From Comamonas suwonensis (GTDB taxonomy: Bacteria > Pseudomonadota > Gammaproteobacteria > Burkholderiales > Burkholderiaceae_C), in the NCBI RefSeq assembly GCF_012844455.2, contig NZ_JABBCQ020000003.1, positions 124,001 through 188,000 of the forward strand: 64,000 nucleotides of DNA. Direction: 5' to 3'. Below, piece by piece: positions 8,861 through 18,631 of the stretch. The position numbers were made by a program, and so were the translations under genes. The notes below the pieces were generated by a model. The model was not told where the DNA came from. It made no database searches and saw only the letters and a program-made list of their open reading frames with translations. Numbering within the stretch: the stretch's first letter is position 1; each line of letters opens with the position of its first letter.

Positions 8861-9859
8861 TTAATCCAGAGCCAGACCTGCCTTCTTGATGACTTCGCCA
8901 AAGCGCTTGCTTTCAGCAGCCATAAAGGCCTTGAATTCAGCGGGTGTGGGATTGAAGGATTCGTAACCGAAGGCGGTGAACTTGTCCTTGACGTCTTGAC
9001 CCGTCAGAGCCAGGCGTGTATCGGCTTGAATCTTCTCGATCACGGCAGCCGGTGTGCCGGGGCGCACGGCCAGGGCGTTCCAGCCGATCACGGCGTAGTC
9101 CTTAGGGCCACCCGATTCGGATACGGTCGGTACGTTCTCGAAACCGGCAATGCGCTTGGGACCGGCGACAGCCAGGAAACGCAGCTTGCCGCCACGCACC
9201 AGGGGGCCTGCTGTGCCCAGAGAGCCCAGAGCAAAAGTCAGCTCGCCATTGGCAACGCCTTGATACAGCTGGCTGGTTTCCTTGTAGATCACGTGCTCCA
9301 TCTTGGTGCCGGTCTGGTTTTCCAGCAGGGCCGATCCCAGGTGCACGGGGTTGCCCACAGACCAGGAGCCGTAGTTCAGCTTGCCGGGGTTGGCCTTGGC
9401 GTCTGCAATCAGATCGCCAATGGTCTTGTAGGGGCTGTTGACGGGAACGCAAACAAAGAAGAAGTTGCGGAACAGCGGCAGCAGAATTTCGAAGTCCTTG
9501 TTCAAGTCGTAGGGCAGCTTCTTGAACAGGTGGGGGTAGGCGGCGATGTGGACGTTGTCCAACTGGATCATGTCTGTGCCGTCTGTGGCACCACGCTTGA
9601 ATTCACTGATGGCGATGAAGCCGTTGCCACCGGGGCGGTTTTCCACCACCACAGGCTGGCCCCAGGCGCGGCCCAGCTTGTCGGCCACGAGGCGCGACAG
9701 GCCGTCAGGGCCACCACCCACGGGGAAAGGGTTGATGATGCGCGAGGACTTGGTGGGCCACTTGGCGCTTTGCGCAAAGCTGGGGGATGCCACGGCAGCG
9801 GCAATCGCGCCCAGCGCGAATGCGGCTTGGCGACGGCTCATATTGAGCGATTGAGTCAT
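8861..9859 (-). CDS. Bug family (TctC) solute-binding protein
   Basis: Periplasmic substrate-binding protein of the Bug/TctC family used by tripartite tricarboxylate transporters. The 332-residue protein begins at an ATG with GGGAGA upstream. The N-terminus has the twin-arginine-like MSRRQAAFALGAIAAAVASPSFA signal. Family landmarks are RIINPFPVGGGPDGLSRL near the start and LNYGSWSVGNPVHL mid-protein. No membrane subunits (TctA/TctB) are adjacent, as is common for the many orphan Bug proteins of this bacterial order. A LysR regulator is transcribed divergently and probably controls it. The ligand, likely a carboxylate, is unknown. Confidence 0.9.
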   Translation of the reverse strand: MTQSLNMSRRQAAFALGAIAAAVASPSFAQSAKWPTKSSRIINPFPVGGGPDGLSRLVADKLGRAWGQPVVVENRPGGNGFIAISEFKRGATDGTDMIQLDNVHIAAYPHLFKKLPYDLNKDFEILLPLFRNFFFVCVPVNSPYKTIGDLIADAKANPGKLNYGSWSVGNPVHLGSALLENQTGTKMEHVIYKETSQLYQGVANGELTFALGSLGTAGPLVRGGKLRFLAVAGPKRIAGFENVPTVSESGGPKDYAVIGWNALAVRPGTPAAVIEKIQADTRLALTGQDVKDKFTAFGYESFNPTPAEFKAFMAAESKRFGEVIKKAGLALD

Positions 9860-10052
9860 TTTTTGTCTCCCTGGAAGGACTGTCAGTGATGAGCTGCGTG
9901 TTTTGTCACGCATTGTTGATCTCGTCGGCTGTTGTTTTTAGATATTTATGCCCAGTTGATTACATTGTGTCACTGGGGCTTAAAACACCTAGGCCTAGCT
10001 GGGGCTAGCAGCTATAGCAAAATAGCATAGCTTGTATTGAGAGGTGGATGAC
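9860..10052. promoter_or_regulatory. Divergent Bug/LysR control region with palindromes
   Basis: This 193-bp divergent gap contains a perfect 10-bp palindrome CTAGGCCTAG (9989-9998) that runs into an inverted repeat TAGCTG-N7-CAGCTA (9996-10014). Part of the second resembles the common intergenic repeat of this genome, so assignment as the LysR operator is tentative. Confidence 0.4.
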
Positions 10053-10964
10053 ATGAATTTGCAGCAAATTGAGACCTTTGTGCGAGTCGCCGAAGTGGGC
10101 AGCTTCAGCAAGGCCGCAGTGCTGCTGGACACCGCTCAGCCTGCGCTCAGTCGCCAGGTGCGGGCGCTAGAAACCGAGTTGCGCGAAACCTTGCTCATTC
10201 GTACGGGCCGCGGCGTTACGCTGACGGATGCGGGCCGACGCCTGCTGGAGCATGGCAATGCCATCATGCAGCGCGTGGCGCTGGCCAAGGAAGATTTAAG
10301 CAGTCAGCGCGATGAGCCTGTGGGCCGCATCACGGTGGGCTTACCGCCCAGCCTGGCGCGGCGGCTGACCCTGCCTTTGATTGATATTTTCAGCCGGGAG
10401 ATGCCCAAGGCGCGGCTGGCCGTGGTGGAAGGCTTCTCGATGAATATCTCGGAGTGGCTGACTTCGGGGCGCATGGATCTGGGGCTGGTTTACACACCTG
10501 AGCCGCACCCGCAAATTGAAGTCACGCCCGTGCTGGAAGAGCGTCTGTGTCTGATTGGCCCAGCCAGTGCCTTGGCGGGTCGCACCAGCATTCCGTTTGA
10601 GCATCTGGACGAGTTTCCGCTCATCATGCCCCAACATGGGCAGATTTTCCGCAAGCTGATGGAGGCGCAGGCCACGCTTTCTCAGGTCAAACTCAATGTG
10701 GTGTGGGAAGTTTCCAGCGTGCCAGCCATTCTGGACCTGGTGCGTGGCGGCTATGGCTATGCGGCGCTGACCGATAGCGCCATGCATAGCCATGCCACCG
10801 ATGCCGCGCTGGTCGAGGTGCCCATCAAGTCACCGCATATTGTCAGCACGCTGTGTCTGGTGCAGCCGGCCAAGAAAAAATCCACGCCTTTGATGCGGCG
10901 CTCGGCGGAGTTGCTGCGCAGGCTCAGCGTTCAGGTCTGCTCGGTGGAGAGTGGGCATATCTGA
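10053..10964 (+). CDS. LysR-type transcriptional regulator
   Basis: LysR-family regulator of 303 residues, the usual size. The winged helix-turn-helix is at about 1-60 (MNLQQIETFVRVAEVGSFSKAA ... QPALSRQVRALE), followed by an effector-binding domain of the periplasmic-binding fold. The ATG at 10053 is preferred over GTG at 10044 because GAGAGG then lies at a normal distance. It is divergent from the Bug-protein gene 193 bp away, which suggests control of that gene in response to its ligand. The ligand is unknown. Confidence 0.9.
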   Translation: MNLQQIETFVRVAEVGSFSKAAVLLDTAQPALSRQVRALETELRETLLIRTGRGVTLTDAGRRLLEHGNAIMQRVALAKEDLSSQRDEPVGRITVGLPPSLARRLTLPLIDIFSREMPKARLAVVEGFSMNISEWLTSGRMDLGLVYTPEPHPQIEVTPVLEERLCLIGPASALAGRTSIPFEHLDEFPLIMPQHGQIFRKLMEAQATLSQVKLNVVWEVSSVPAILDLVRGGYGYAALTDSAMHSHATDAALVEVPIKSPHIVSTLCLVQPAKKKSTPLMRRSAELLRRLSVQVCSVESGHI

Positions 10965-11028
10965 TTTTGAATCAAATATGCCTCTATCCCTTTTATTGAA
11001 AGCGCTTTTGGCTATAAAAAACATAGCT

Positions 11029-11817
11029 TTAAAGCAAGGGGCGCAGGGTTCTGGCGGCCTCCTGCAGCAGCGGCAGAATCTCTTGCTGCATGATTTGCGG
11101 GCTCATGCGCTTGGCGGAGGTGACGACGTTCAGCGCTGCGATGGTGCGCCCCTGCATATTGCGCAGTGGCACGGCCACGGCCTGAATGGCCAGTTCATGC
11201 TCTTCAAGCGCCAGGCAGTAGTCGAGGCGGCGCACCTCGTTCAGCAGGGTTTTCAAGTTCGCCGTATCCGACACCGTATGCGCGGTGAGTTTGGGTAGGT
11301 CATACGTGGCCAGCCAGTCTTGCAGCTCGGCAGGCGAGAGCGATGCCAGCAGCACCCGGCCGGTTGATGTGGCATGGGCGGGCAGGCGCGTGCCAAGGTG
11401 CAGGCCGTGGGCCATCAGTCGCTGGCCCCTTTCATGCACGGCACTGCGCGCGACGATGACGACTTCGCTGCCCTCGCGCACCACGCATGAGTAGGAGAGG
11501 CCGGTTTGCGCGGCAAGTTTGTGCAGCACGGGCTGCACGATGCGTGGCAACTGGGCTGAAGCGAGATAGCTGCCGGACAGACGCAGCACCTTGGGCGCCA
11601 GCCAGTAGTAGCTGCCGTCCGTTTCAAGGTAGCCCAGATAGGCCAGGGTGAGTAAATGTCTGCGTGCGGCGGCGCGGGTAATCCCCGCGCGATTGGCGGC
11701 CATGGTGGCATTCAGGCGCTGGCGTTCAGTGTCAAAGCTCTCCAGCACGGCCAGACCTTTGGCAAGGCCCGCAATAAAGTCGGCTGGGGCAATGGAGGGG
11801 GAGTTGGGCTCACTCAT
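11029..11817 (-). CDS. pobR: IclR-family regulator, PobR/PcaR type
   Basis: IclR-family regulator, about 262 residues, with an N-terminal winged helix (about 10-75, AGLAKGLAVLESFDTERQRLNATMAANRAGITRAAARRHL spans it) and a C-terminal effector domain (LPAHATSTGRVLLASL is typical). The pattern matches the PcaR/PcaU/PobR subgroup that senses aromatic acids. It is divergent from pobA across 198 bp, so it is very likely the 4-hydroxybenzoate-responsive activator PobR; that assignment is by context. ATG at 11817 is chosen because GGAAG lies 8 nt upstream. The longer frame would need TTG. Confidence 0.85.
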   Translation of the reverse strand: MSEPNSPSIAPADFIAGLAKGLAVLESFDTERQRLNATMAANRAGITRAAARRHLLTLAYLGYLETDGSYYWLAPKVLRLSGSYLASAQLPRIVQPVLHKLAAQTGLSYSCVVREGSEVVIVARSAVHERGQRLMAHGLHLGTRLPAHATSTGRVLLASLSPAELQDWLATYDLPKLTAHTVSDTANLKTLLNEVRRLDYCLALEEHELAIQAVAVPLRNMQGRTIAALNVVTSAKRMSPQIMQQEILPLLQEAARTLRPLL

Positions 11818-11839
11818 GAAATGTGCTTCCAATCTGTTT

Positions 11840-11873
11840 TTGTGCGATTGTCGTTCTTATTGTGCGATTGTCG
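11840..11873. promoter_or_regulatory. Candidate PobR operator, phased direct repeat
   Basis: Two identical 14-mers, TTGTGCGATTGTCG, lie at 11840-11853 and 11860-11873, exactly 20 bp apart (about two helical turns). The second copy extends to the palindrome GCGA-TTG-TCGC. They sit between pobR and pobA, 23 bp from the pobR start, as expected for an IclR-type activator that also represses itself. Confidence 0.65.
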
Positions 11874-11982
11874 CGCAAACAACGCTTCTGAGCTTTGCCT
11901 TGATGCAGCACAAAACTTAGTCTTGTGGCCGTACTCAATCAGCACCGGCCTGTACAGCAAGTACCGCGCCGGGGCTGCCTGA

Positions 11983-13191
<1,209 letters not shown>

Positions 13192-13262
13192 GTCCTCCGT
13201 TGCATGGCTCTCGTCACGGTCGTGACGAACGCCTTGGTGCCTGCTGTCGGTACCGGGCTTTG

Positions 13263-13297
13263 ACTGCCCGCATCGCTTGCGTGATGCGGGCAGTTTT
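13263..13297 (+). terminator. Terminator after pobA
   Basis: A perfect 12-bp stem (13263-13274 with 13283-13294, ACTGCCCGCATC) with an 8-nt loop and TTTT, located 72 bp after the pobA stop. Confidence 0.9.
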
Positions 13298-13394
13298 GCG
13301 TGCATTCATGCAAATTGGTTGGTGCAGCCTTGCGTAAATATCGATGCTGGACGAGATGTCAGCGCGCGCTACGAGGAGTAAGCTTGCCCACCTT

Positions 13395-14165
13395 ATGGCG
13401 CACATCATGTTCTCTCCTCCCTACATCCCGCCGGCTCAGGCGGCCCAGTCCTTGCGCACGCACGGTTATGCCGTGCTGCAGCCCGAGGATTTTGCCCAGT
13501 GGATGGGCTTGAGTGTGAATGATCTGCAGGCCATGGATGCCGACTGGCAGGGCCTGCCGCCCGATGCATTTCTCAAAGACGGTGGCCGCTACCGTCGCCG
13601 TCGCCACTCCTGCTTTGTGAGCGATGGCGATCACGTGCATCAGGTGCCACACCGCGCGCATTGGCAGCCTGTGGAGTACAACGCACTGCACGGCGGTATG
13701 CAGCGCATGTTCGATCCCATGTTGGATGCGACCACCCATAGTCCGGCCTGGCTGGCGATGATCAATGCGCTGGGTCAGCTGGCCGATCAGGTCTTTTGCG
13801 CCGATGAAATGCATGAGCGCTGGTTTGTGGAAGCACACCAGTTTCGCATTGACACCACCGATGGCATTGGTCGCCCCACACCGGAAGGCGCGCACCGTGA
13901 TGGCGTAGATCTGGTCGCAGTGCTGATGGTGAACCGCCAGGGCGTGAAGGGGGGGGAGACCCGCGTGTTTGAAGCCACGGGCCCCAACGGCCAGCGTTTT
14001 ACGCTGACCGAGCCCTGGTCCATCATGCTTCTCGATGATGCGCGCATGATTCATGAAACCACGCCCATTCAACCGGCAGAGCCCGGCGGCGTGCGCGATA
14101 CCCTGGTGCTGACCTACCGCCGTGGCAATTTTCAGGGTGCGGACTTGCAGGGGACGGCTTCTTGA
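13395..14165 (+). CDS. 2-oxoglutarate/Fe(II) dioxygenase family protein
   Basis: Protein of about 256 residues resembling the 2OG-Fe dioxygenase family (Pfam 2OG-Fe_Oxy_2) that includes free amino-acid hydroxylases such as isoleucine dioxygenase. The iron-binding facial triad is visible: H-x-D in GAHRDGVDLV and a distal His in ARMIHETTPI, with an Arg following in RDTLVLTYRRG for 2-oxoglutarate. The N-terminal half has GRYRRRRHSCF and HRAHWQPVEYNALHGGMQRMF, features I associate with this group. The substrate is unknown. Candidate starts at 13344, 13356, 13395 and 13407 all lack a good ribosome site. It stands alone downstream of the pobA terminator. Confidence 0.82.
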   Translation: MAHIMFSPPYIPPAQAAQSLRTHGYAVLQPEDFAQWMGLSVNDLQAMDADWQGLPPDAFLKDGGRYRRRRHSCFVSDGDHVHQVPHRAHWQPVEYNALHGGMQRMFDPMLDATTHSPAWLAMINALGQLADQVFCADEMHERWFVEAHQFRIDTTDGIGRPTPEGAHRDGVDLVAVLMVNRQGVKGGETRVFEATGPNGQRFTLTEPWSIMLLDDARMIHETTPIQPAEPGGVRDTLVLTYRRGNFQGADLQGTAS

Positions 14166-14323
14166 TTGCTGCAATCAGAGGGGTTTAAAAAAGTTGAGCA
14201 AAACTGTAACGTATTCAGGTCATCAAAGTGATGACGGGGACGCTGCATGATGCGCGTCCGAGGGTGAAGAGAGGACAGAGAGCTTCACCGAGCTATTCAA
14301 CAAATTAAAAGAAACTGGCCAAC

Positions 14324-14350
14324 ACCACGCCCCACAAGGCGTGGTTTTTT
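14324..14350 (+). terminator. Terminator abutting the next start codon
   Basis: An 8-bp perfect stem, ACCACGCC (14324-14331) with GGCGTGGT (14338-14345), followed by six Ts ending at 14350. It lies about 160 bp past the dioxygenase stop and ends directly at the GTG/ATG start of the following lipoprotein gene. Confidence 0.85.
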
Positions 14351-14353
14351 GTG

Positions 14354-14824
14354 ATGAATCGTCTTTACGCCCTTAGTCTATCTACACTGACCGCTCTTAT
14401 AACGATAGTGGCTTGCTCGCCCACTGAAAACCCATCGCTGCAGGCTCATACCAAGGAACCCACCATTTACTTTCGTAATGGTCTGGAAATTCAGGTTGGC
14501 GAGAACGCCATACCGATTCATGGCGTGGAAGCATGCCCCTATGGCCTGGCCGCGCCGGCGGGTGCTGTTGTCAATATGAATGATGCCAAGTGCCTTCGCC
14601 TGGCGGATGACACCGAGCAAATCGTGGTGATGCTGGATATGCCAGACGGCGTCGTGCAGGAAGAATGGACCGTGCGCCGCGATGGCCCGAGCAAGCCCGA
14701 CGAACCGGCTTTCAAGCATGTCTCACTGCTGCGTCCCGATGGAACGCGCATCACGATTACTGAAAAGTCGGACAAGCTGCTGGACAAGTGCTACGAATAC
14801 GAGGCTGCTCACGTCTGTATCTGA
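14354..14824 (+). CDS. Hypothetical lipoprotein
   Basis: Not recognised. A 156-residue protein with a lipoprotein signal peptide whose lipobox IVAC places the acylated Cys at 21, so it should be anchored in the envelope. The mature part is about 135 residues, soluble, with four cysteines besides C21 (including HGVEACPYG and a pair near the C-terminus, KCYEYEAAHVCI) that could form disulfides. Start is ATG 14354 or GTG 14351. Either follows the T-run of a terminator with no ribosome site between, so how it is expressed is unclear. No partner gene is evident. Confidence 0.7.
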   Translation: MNRLYALSLSTLTALITIVACSPTENPSLQAHTKEPTIYFRNGLEIQVGENAIPIHGVEACPYGLAAPAGAVVNMNDAKCLRLADDTEQIVVMLDMPDGVVQEEWTVRRDGPSKPDEPAFKHVSLLRPDGTRITITEKSDKLLDKCYEYEAAHVCI

Positions 14825-14871
14825 TGGGTCTCTGATGAGGCGTTGGGGCGGGACTTCAGGGTTGATTCAGA

Positions 14872-14885
14872 TCAACACGCTGAGG
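14872..14885 (+). promoter_or_regulatory. FNR/ANR-type binding site
   Basis: The 14-mer TTGATTCAGATCAA is an exact match to the FNR consensus TTGAT-N4-ATCAA. It lies 80 bp upstream of the universal stress protein ATG. A class II promoter (site centred near -41.5) would start transcription near 14920. Confidence 0.8.
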
Positions 14886-14964
14886 CATGATGCAGGCAGA
14901 CTGAACGTATCACACGGCGGTATTGCTTGACTCCGATGCCGCCACAACCCATAAGGAGACGCCT

Positions 14965-15408
14965 ATGTCCATGTTCAATCACATTCTGGTTCCGGTCGAT
15001 GGCTCCAACCCCTCGCTGCTGGCCGCGCGCAAGGCAGCAGAGCTTTCCAAGGTGTTTGGCAGTGCCGTCACGGCGGTCTATGTGGTGGACCCCTATCCCT
15101 TCACCGGCGTAGGTGCGGACTTTGCCTATGGCCAGTCGCAGTATCTGAGCGCAGCTACGGCTGAGGCCAATACGGCACTGGATGCCGTCAAGACCATCAT
15201 GGAAGAAGCGGGCGTTCCCGTGAAAACGCTGGTAGGCGAGGGTCATGCCGTGCATGAAGGCATTGTGAACACCATGGTCAGCGTGGGGGCCGATCTGATT
15301 GTCATGGGCTCGCAAGGCCGCCGCGGACTTGAAAAGCTGATGCTAGGCAGCGTGACCCAGCGCGTGCTGGGTGCCGTCAAAATCCCTGTCCTCGTCGTAC
15401 GCGAATAA
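14965..15408 (+). CDS. Universal stress protein UspA family
   Basis: Single-domain universal stress protein of 147 residues. It opens with FNHILVPVDGSNPSLLAARKA and ends with the nucleotide-binding signature GSQGRRGLEKLMLGSVTQRVL, giving the G-x2-G-x9-G-S/T pattern of ATP-binding USPs, then IPVLVVRE. The ATG is preceded by AAGGAGA at a good distance. A perfect FNR box upstream suggests induction under low oxygen, as known for several UspA-like genes in Pseudomonas. A strong terminator follows, so it is monocistronic. Confidence 0.95.
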   Translation: MSMFNHILVPVDGSNPSLLAARKAAELSKVFGSAVTAVYVVDPYPFTGVGADFAYGQSQYLSAATAEANTALDAVKTIMEEAGVPVKTLVGEGHAVHEGIVNTMVSVGADLIVMGSQGRRGLEKLMLGSVTQRVLGAVKIPVLVVRE

Positions 15409-15427
15409 AAGCCGCTCACATTAAACA

Positions 15428-15452
15428 AAAGACCTCCGATGGAGGTCTTTTT
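15428..15452 (+). terminator. Terminator of the universal stress gene
   Basis: A perfect 10-bp stem, AAAGACCTCC (15428-15437) with GGAGGTCTTT (15441-15450), 3-nt loop, T-run. It begins 20 bp after the stop codon. Confidence 0.9.
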
Positions 15453-15524
15453 CATTACAGGGCGCAGTACTGAATCAAGCACGGCCCAACAAAGGGGCGG
15501 TAAGCAAGAGCCGACTCGCGGCGA

Positions 15525-15562
15525 TGCTGCCGTCCCCCTTGGGGGAAGCGGCAAAGCCGCTC
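15525..15562. repeat. Intergenic double-hairpin repeat
   Basis: CCCC-TT-GGGG and AGCGGC-AA-GCCGCT type hairpins lie side by side just beyond the stop of the minus-strand Bug gene. The composition resembles a GC-rich intergenic repeat I have seen near genes in this family; a related stretch occurs at about 57300-57331. It may serve as the terminator of the Bug gene. Confidence 0.45.
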
Positions 15563-15568
15563 AGGGAG

Positions 15569-16552
15569 TTACTGAATACTAGCGCCCGAAGCTTCAACGA
15601 TGGCTTTATTGGCCTTGAAGTCGCTCTGGAAGAATTGCTCAAATGCCTGCACGCTCATGGCCTTGGGCTCGGCGCCCTGCGTCAGGATGGCTTCCTTGAC
15701 TTCAGGCATGGCCAGGAGCTTGTTCACCTCTGCGTTGACCTTGTTCACGATGGGGGTGGGCGTGTTGCGGGGCATGAAGATGCCGTACCAGGTACTCACG
15801 TTAAAGCCTTTGAGACCAGACTCAGCCAGCGTAGGCGTCTCAGGCAGCGAGGTGGAGCGGGCGGCAGAGGTGACCGCAATGGCGCGCATCTTTCCGGCCT
15901 TGATCTGACCAATGGCCGATGGAACGGACGAGACCAGCAGGTCCACATTGCCAGACAGGGCATCCATCATGGCAGGGTTGGAGCCCTTGTAGGGCACGTG
16001 CGTGAGCTGAATGCCTGCGGCTTTTTCCAGCATCACGCCGGCCAGATGAATGCTGGTGCCGTTGCCGGGCGAGCCGTAGGTAATCTTGGAAGGATTCTTT
16101 TTGGCTGCCGCCACCACATCCGCCAGCGTCTTGTAAGGCGAGTTGGCTGCCGTGGCAATCACGATGGGGGTGTAGGCCACGTGGGCCACGGGCGTCAGAT
16201 CGCGAGTGGGGTTCCAGGGCAGGCTTTTGTACAGATAGGGGCCCAGAACCACATTGTCTTTCTGGCCCATCACCATGTCATAGCCCGTGGGTGCAGATTT
16301 CACTGCTTCGGTAATGCCAATGGTGCCGCCTGCGCCAGCGCGGTTGTCGGGCACGACAGACCATTTGCTGACTTCGGTGAGCTTGCTGGCAATCACGCGC
16401 GAAAGAATGTCAGTGCCGCCGCCCGGCGGGAAAGGCACGATCATGCGCACAGGCTTGTTCGGATAGTCCTTGGCGAGGTCTTGTGCTGCGGCGGAGAAGC
16501 TCAGGCCCGTGCTTGCGATCACGGCTGTGCTGATGAGGATTTGGCGAAACAT
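15569..16552 (-). CDS. Bug family (TctC) solute-binding protein
   Basis: Second orphan Bug/TctC periplasmic binding protein, 327 residues from the ATG at 16552. The signal peptide runs MFRQILISTAVIASTGLSFSAAAQ. Family blocks are KPVRMIVPFPPGGGTDILSRV, KITYGSPGNGTSIHLAG and VPYKGSNPAMMDALSGNVDLL. No transporter membrane genes or divergent regulator are adjacent. A carboxylate ligand is typical of the family but cannot be specified. The longer frame upstream lacks a credible start or signal sequence. Confidence 0.9.
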   Translation of the reverse strand: MFRQILISTAVIASTGLSFSAAAQDLAKDYPNKPVRMIVPFPPGGGTDILSRVIASKLTEVSKWSVVPDNRAGAGGTIGITEAVKSAPTGYDMVMGQKDNVVLGPYLYKSLPWNPTRDLTPVAHVAYTPIVIATAANSPYKTLADVVAAAKKNPSKITYGSPGNGTSIHLAGVMLEKAAGIQLTHVPYKGSNPAMMDALSGNVDLLVSSVPSAIGQIKAGKMRAIAVTSAARSTSLPETPTLAESGLKGFNVSTWYGIFMPRNTPTPIVNKVNAEVNKLLAMPEVKEAILTQGAEPKAMSVQAFEQFFQSDFKANKAIVEASGASIQ

Positions 16553-17051
16553 GAAAAAGAAACTCCAGAGACGAACGGGGGAGCGCTGGCCCGCATAAAG
16601 GGCGGCGCAGTCGCTGCTGGTGTCATGGGCTGATAAGCCTAAAACCAGCGTCACGGAAGGTGGGCTTTTCGATGATCGGGGAGGGTGGTTCCGCCATCAA
16701 TGGGTATTTGTCTTTACCGGAGAGCGCGAGCCATGCGGTACGGACATGGCAAGCCAGCATTCGCGCGCGCTGCACGGCAGGGTTGCTGCATGTACTAGCA
16801 CGGGGGCAGCGTACCGATCGGGTGTCGCTGCCGTTGTGGCCCACGGGCGCGGATTGCGGCTCTTTGCAGCCTTGCAGCTGCTTCAGAACAGTGGAAACAT
16901 TCTGCCACGCATGCAAGGCTTGCAAGGGCTTACCTCGCGAATAGCTTGCCTCGCAGCACAGATTTTTGCTTTGTTCATTAGTCCAAAGTAAAAAAGCCGC
17001 TGACGCTTATCCATCAAGCGCCAGCAGCTATGCTTTTGAGGCGAAAGTAGC
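16553..17051. other. Noncoding stretch with palindromic repeat
   Basis: No supportable gene in about 500 bp; short frames on both strands lack family features. The right end (16991-17036) holds a copy of the genome's AGC-palindrome: GCTGACGCTT (16999-17008) pairs with AAGCGCCAGC (17016-17025) at 9 of 10 positions, flanked by an A-run that gives a T-run on the minus strand. It probably terminates the SDR transcript. The remaining 430 bp show nothing I can name. Confidence 0.6.
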
Positions 17052-17816
17052 TCAGGCTTGGCGCACATCGGCGACAACTTGATCGCCAAAATCAGGCCGC
17101 TCAAGCCAGGCCAGCACGCGGGCTGCGGCATCACCTGCCGAAGTCAGCTGGCCATTGGCGTGCAGACCGGCAAAGCGCTCTACATCGGGGAAGTCGCCAG
17201 TGGCTGCACTGCGCAGCTGCACCTGCATATCGGTATCAATCACACCCGGTGCCAGCGACACAATGCGCGCGCCGTTGGGCTTGGCCGCTTCTTCCAGCGC
17301 TACGCAGTTGCTGAACTGGTCCATGCCCGCCTTGGCCGTGCAGTAACTGGCCTGCGATGCCATGGCGCGGCGGCCCAGACCGGAGGAAATATTGAGCACT
17401 TTGCGTGGAATGCTCCAGCCTTCGGTGGCGCTCAGAAAGGCCCCGGTCAGCGCCATGGGGGCTTCAAGTCCCACACGCATGGCGTTGATCATGTCGGCCG
17501 CAGGCACCTGCGACAGCGGTGCAATCTGCGGCATGACGCCTGCGTTGTTGATAAGGGTGATGCTGGCCCAGTCGCTGCGTTTGAGCGTGCCCAGCCAGGT
17601 GGCGAGGCGCTGTGCGGCCGCTGCGCTCTGGGACAGGTCTTGCTCCCATTGCAATAGCTGCTCGGGCTTGCTGGCGCTGGCAGCCAGCTCTGCGCTGGTC
17701 TTGCGGGCAATGCTCAGCACTTGTTGGCCTTGCGCCAGAAGTTGCTGGCCCATGGTAAGGCCCATACCGCGTGAGCCGCCGGTGAGAATCGTCAGATGCT
17801 TGGTCATGTCGGCCAT
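17052..17816 (-). CDS. Short-chain dehydrogenase/reductase
   Basis: NAD(P)-dependent SDR of 254 residues. The cofactor motif TGGSRGMG is at about 12-19, LINNAGV follows near 88, and the catalytic elements are the Ser in NISSGLGRRA and YCTAK with the Tyr/Lys pair. The layout resembles sepiapterin reductase/YueD-like SDRs, but substrate assignment is not possible. Start may be the first ATG or the one three codons later. It is separated from livF by a terminator and is transcribed alone. Confidence 0.88.
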   Translation of the reverse strand: MADMTKHLTILTGGSRGMGLTMGQQLLAQGQQVLSIARKTSAELAASASKPEQLLQWEQDLSQSAAAAQRLATWLGTLKRSDWASITLINNAGVMPQIAPLSQVPAADMINAMRVGLEAPMALTGAFLSATEGWSIPRKVLNISSGLGRRAMASQASYCTAKAGMDQFSNCVALEEAAKPNGARIVSLAPGVIDTDMQVQLRSAATGDFPDVERFAGLHANGQLTSAGDAAARVLAWLERPDFGDQVVADVRQA

Positions 17817-17837
17817 CTTACGGTTGATTGGTGACAG

Positions 17838-17876
17838 AAAAAACAGGCCCCGCAGATTTGCATCCGGCGGGGCCTG
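17838..17876 (-). terminator. Terminator of the liv operon
   Basis: A perfect 10-bp stem, CAGGCCCCGC (17844-17853) with GCGGGGCCTG (17867-17876), with six As on its left that give a T-run on the minus strand. It lies 41 bp past the livF stop. Confidence 0.88.
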
Positions 17877-17917
17877 TGCATCATGACGCGCGCTGCGCTC
17901 AGTGATTCAGTGCGCCA

Positions 17918-18630
<713 letters not shown>

Positions 18631-18631
<1 letters not shown>

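Noticed and set aside
16623-16925. 100-codon minus-strand frame in the 16.6-17.0 kb gap
   Set aside because: Amino-acid content is typical of a random frame in GC-rich DNA and it lacks start signals.
16553-17051. tRNA or small RNA in the long gap
   Set aside because: No cloverleaf, TTCGANTC-like arm or clear promoter-terminator pair apart from the palindrome at its right end.
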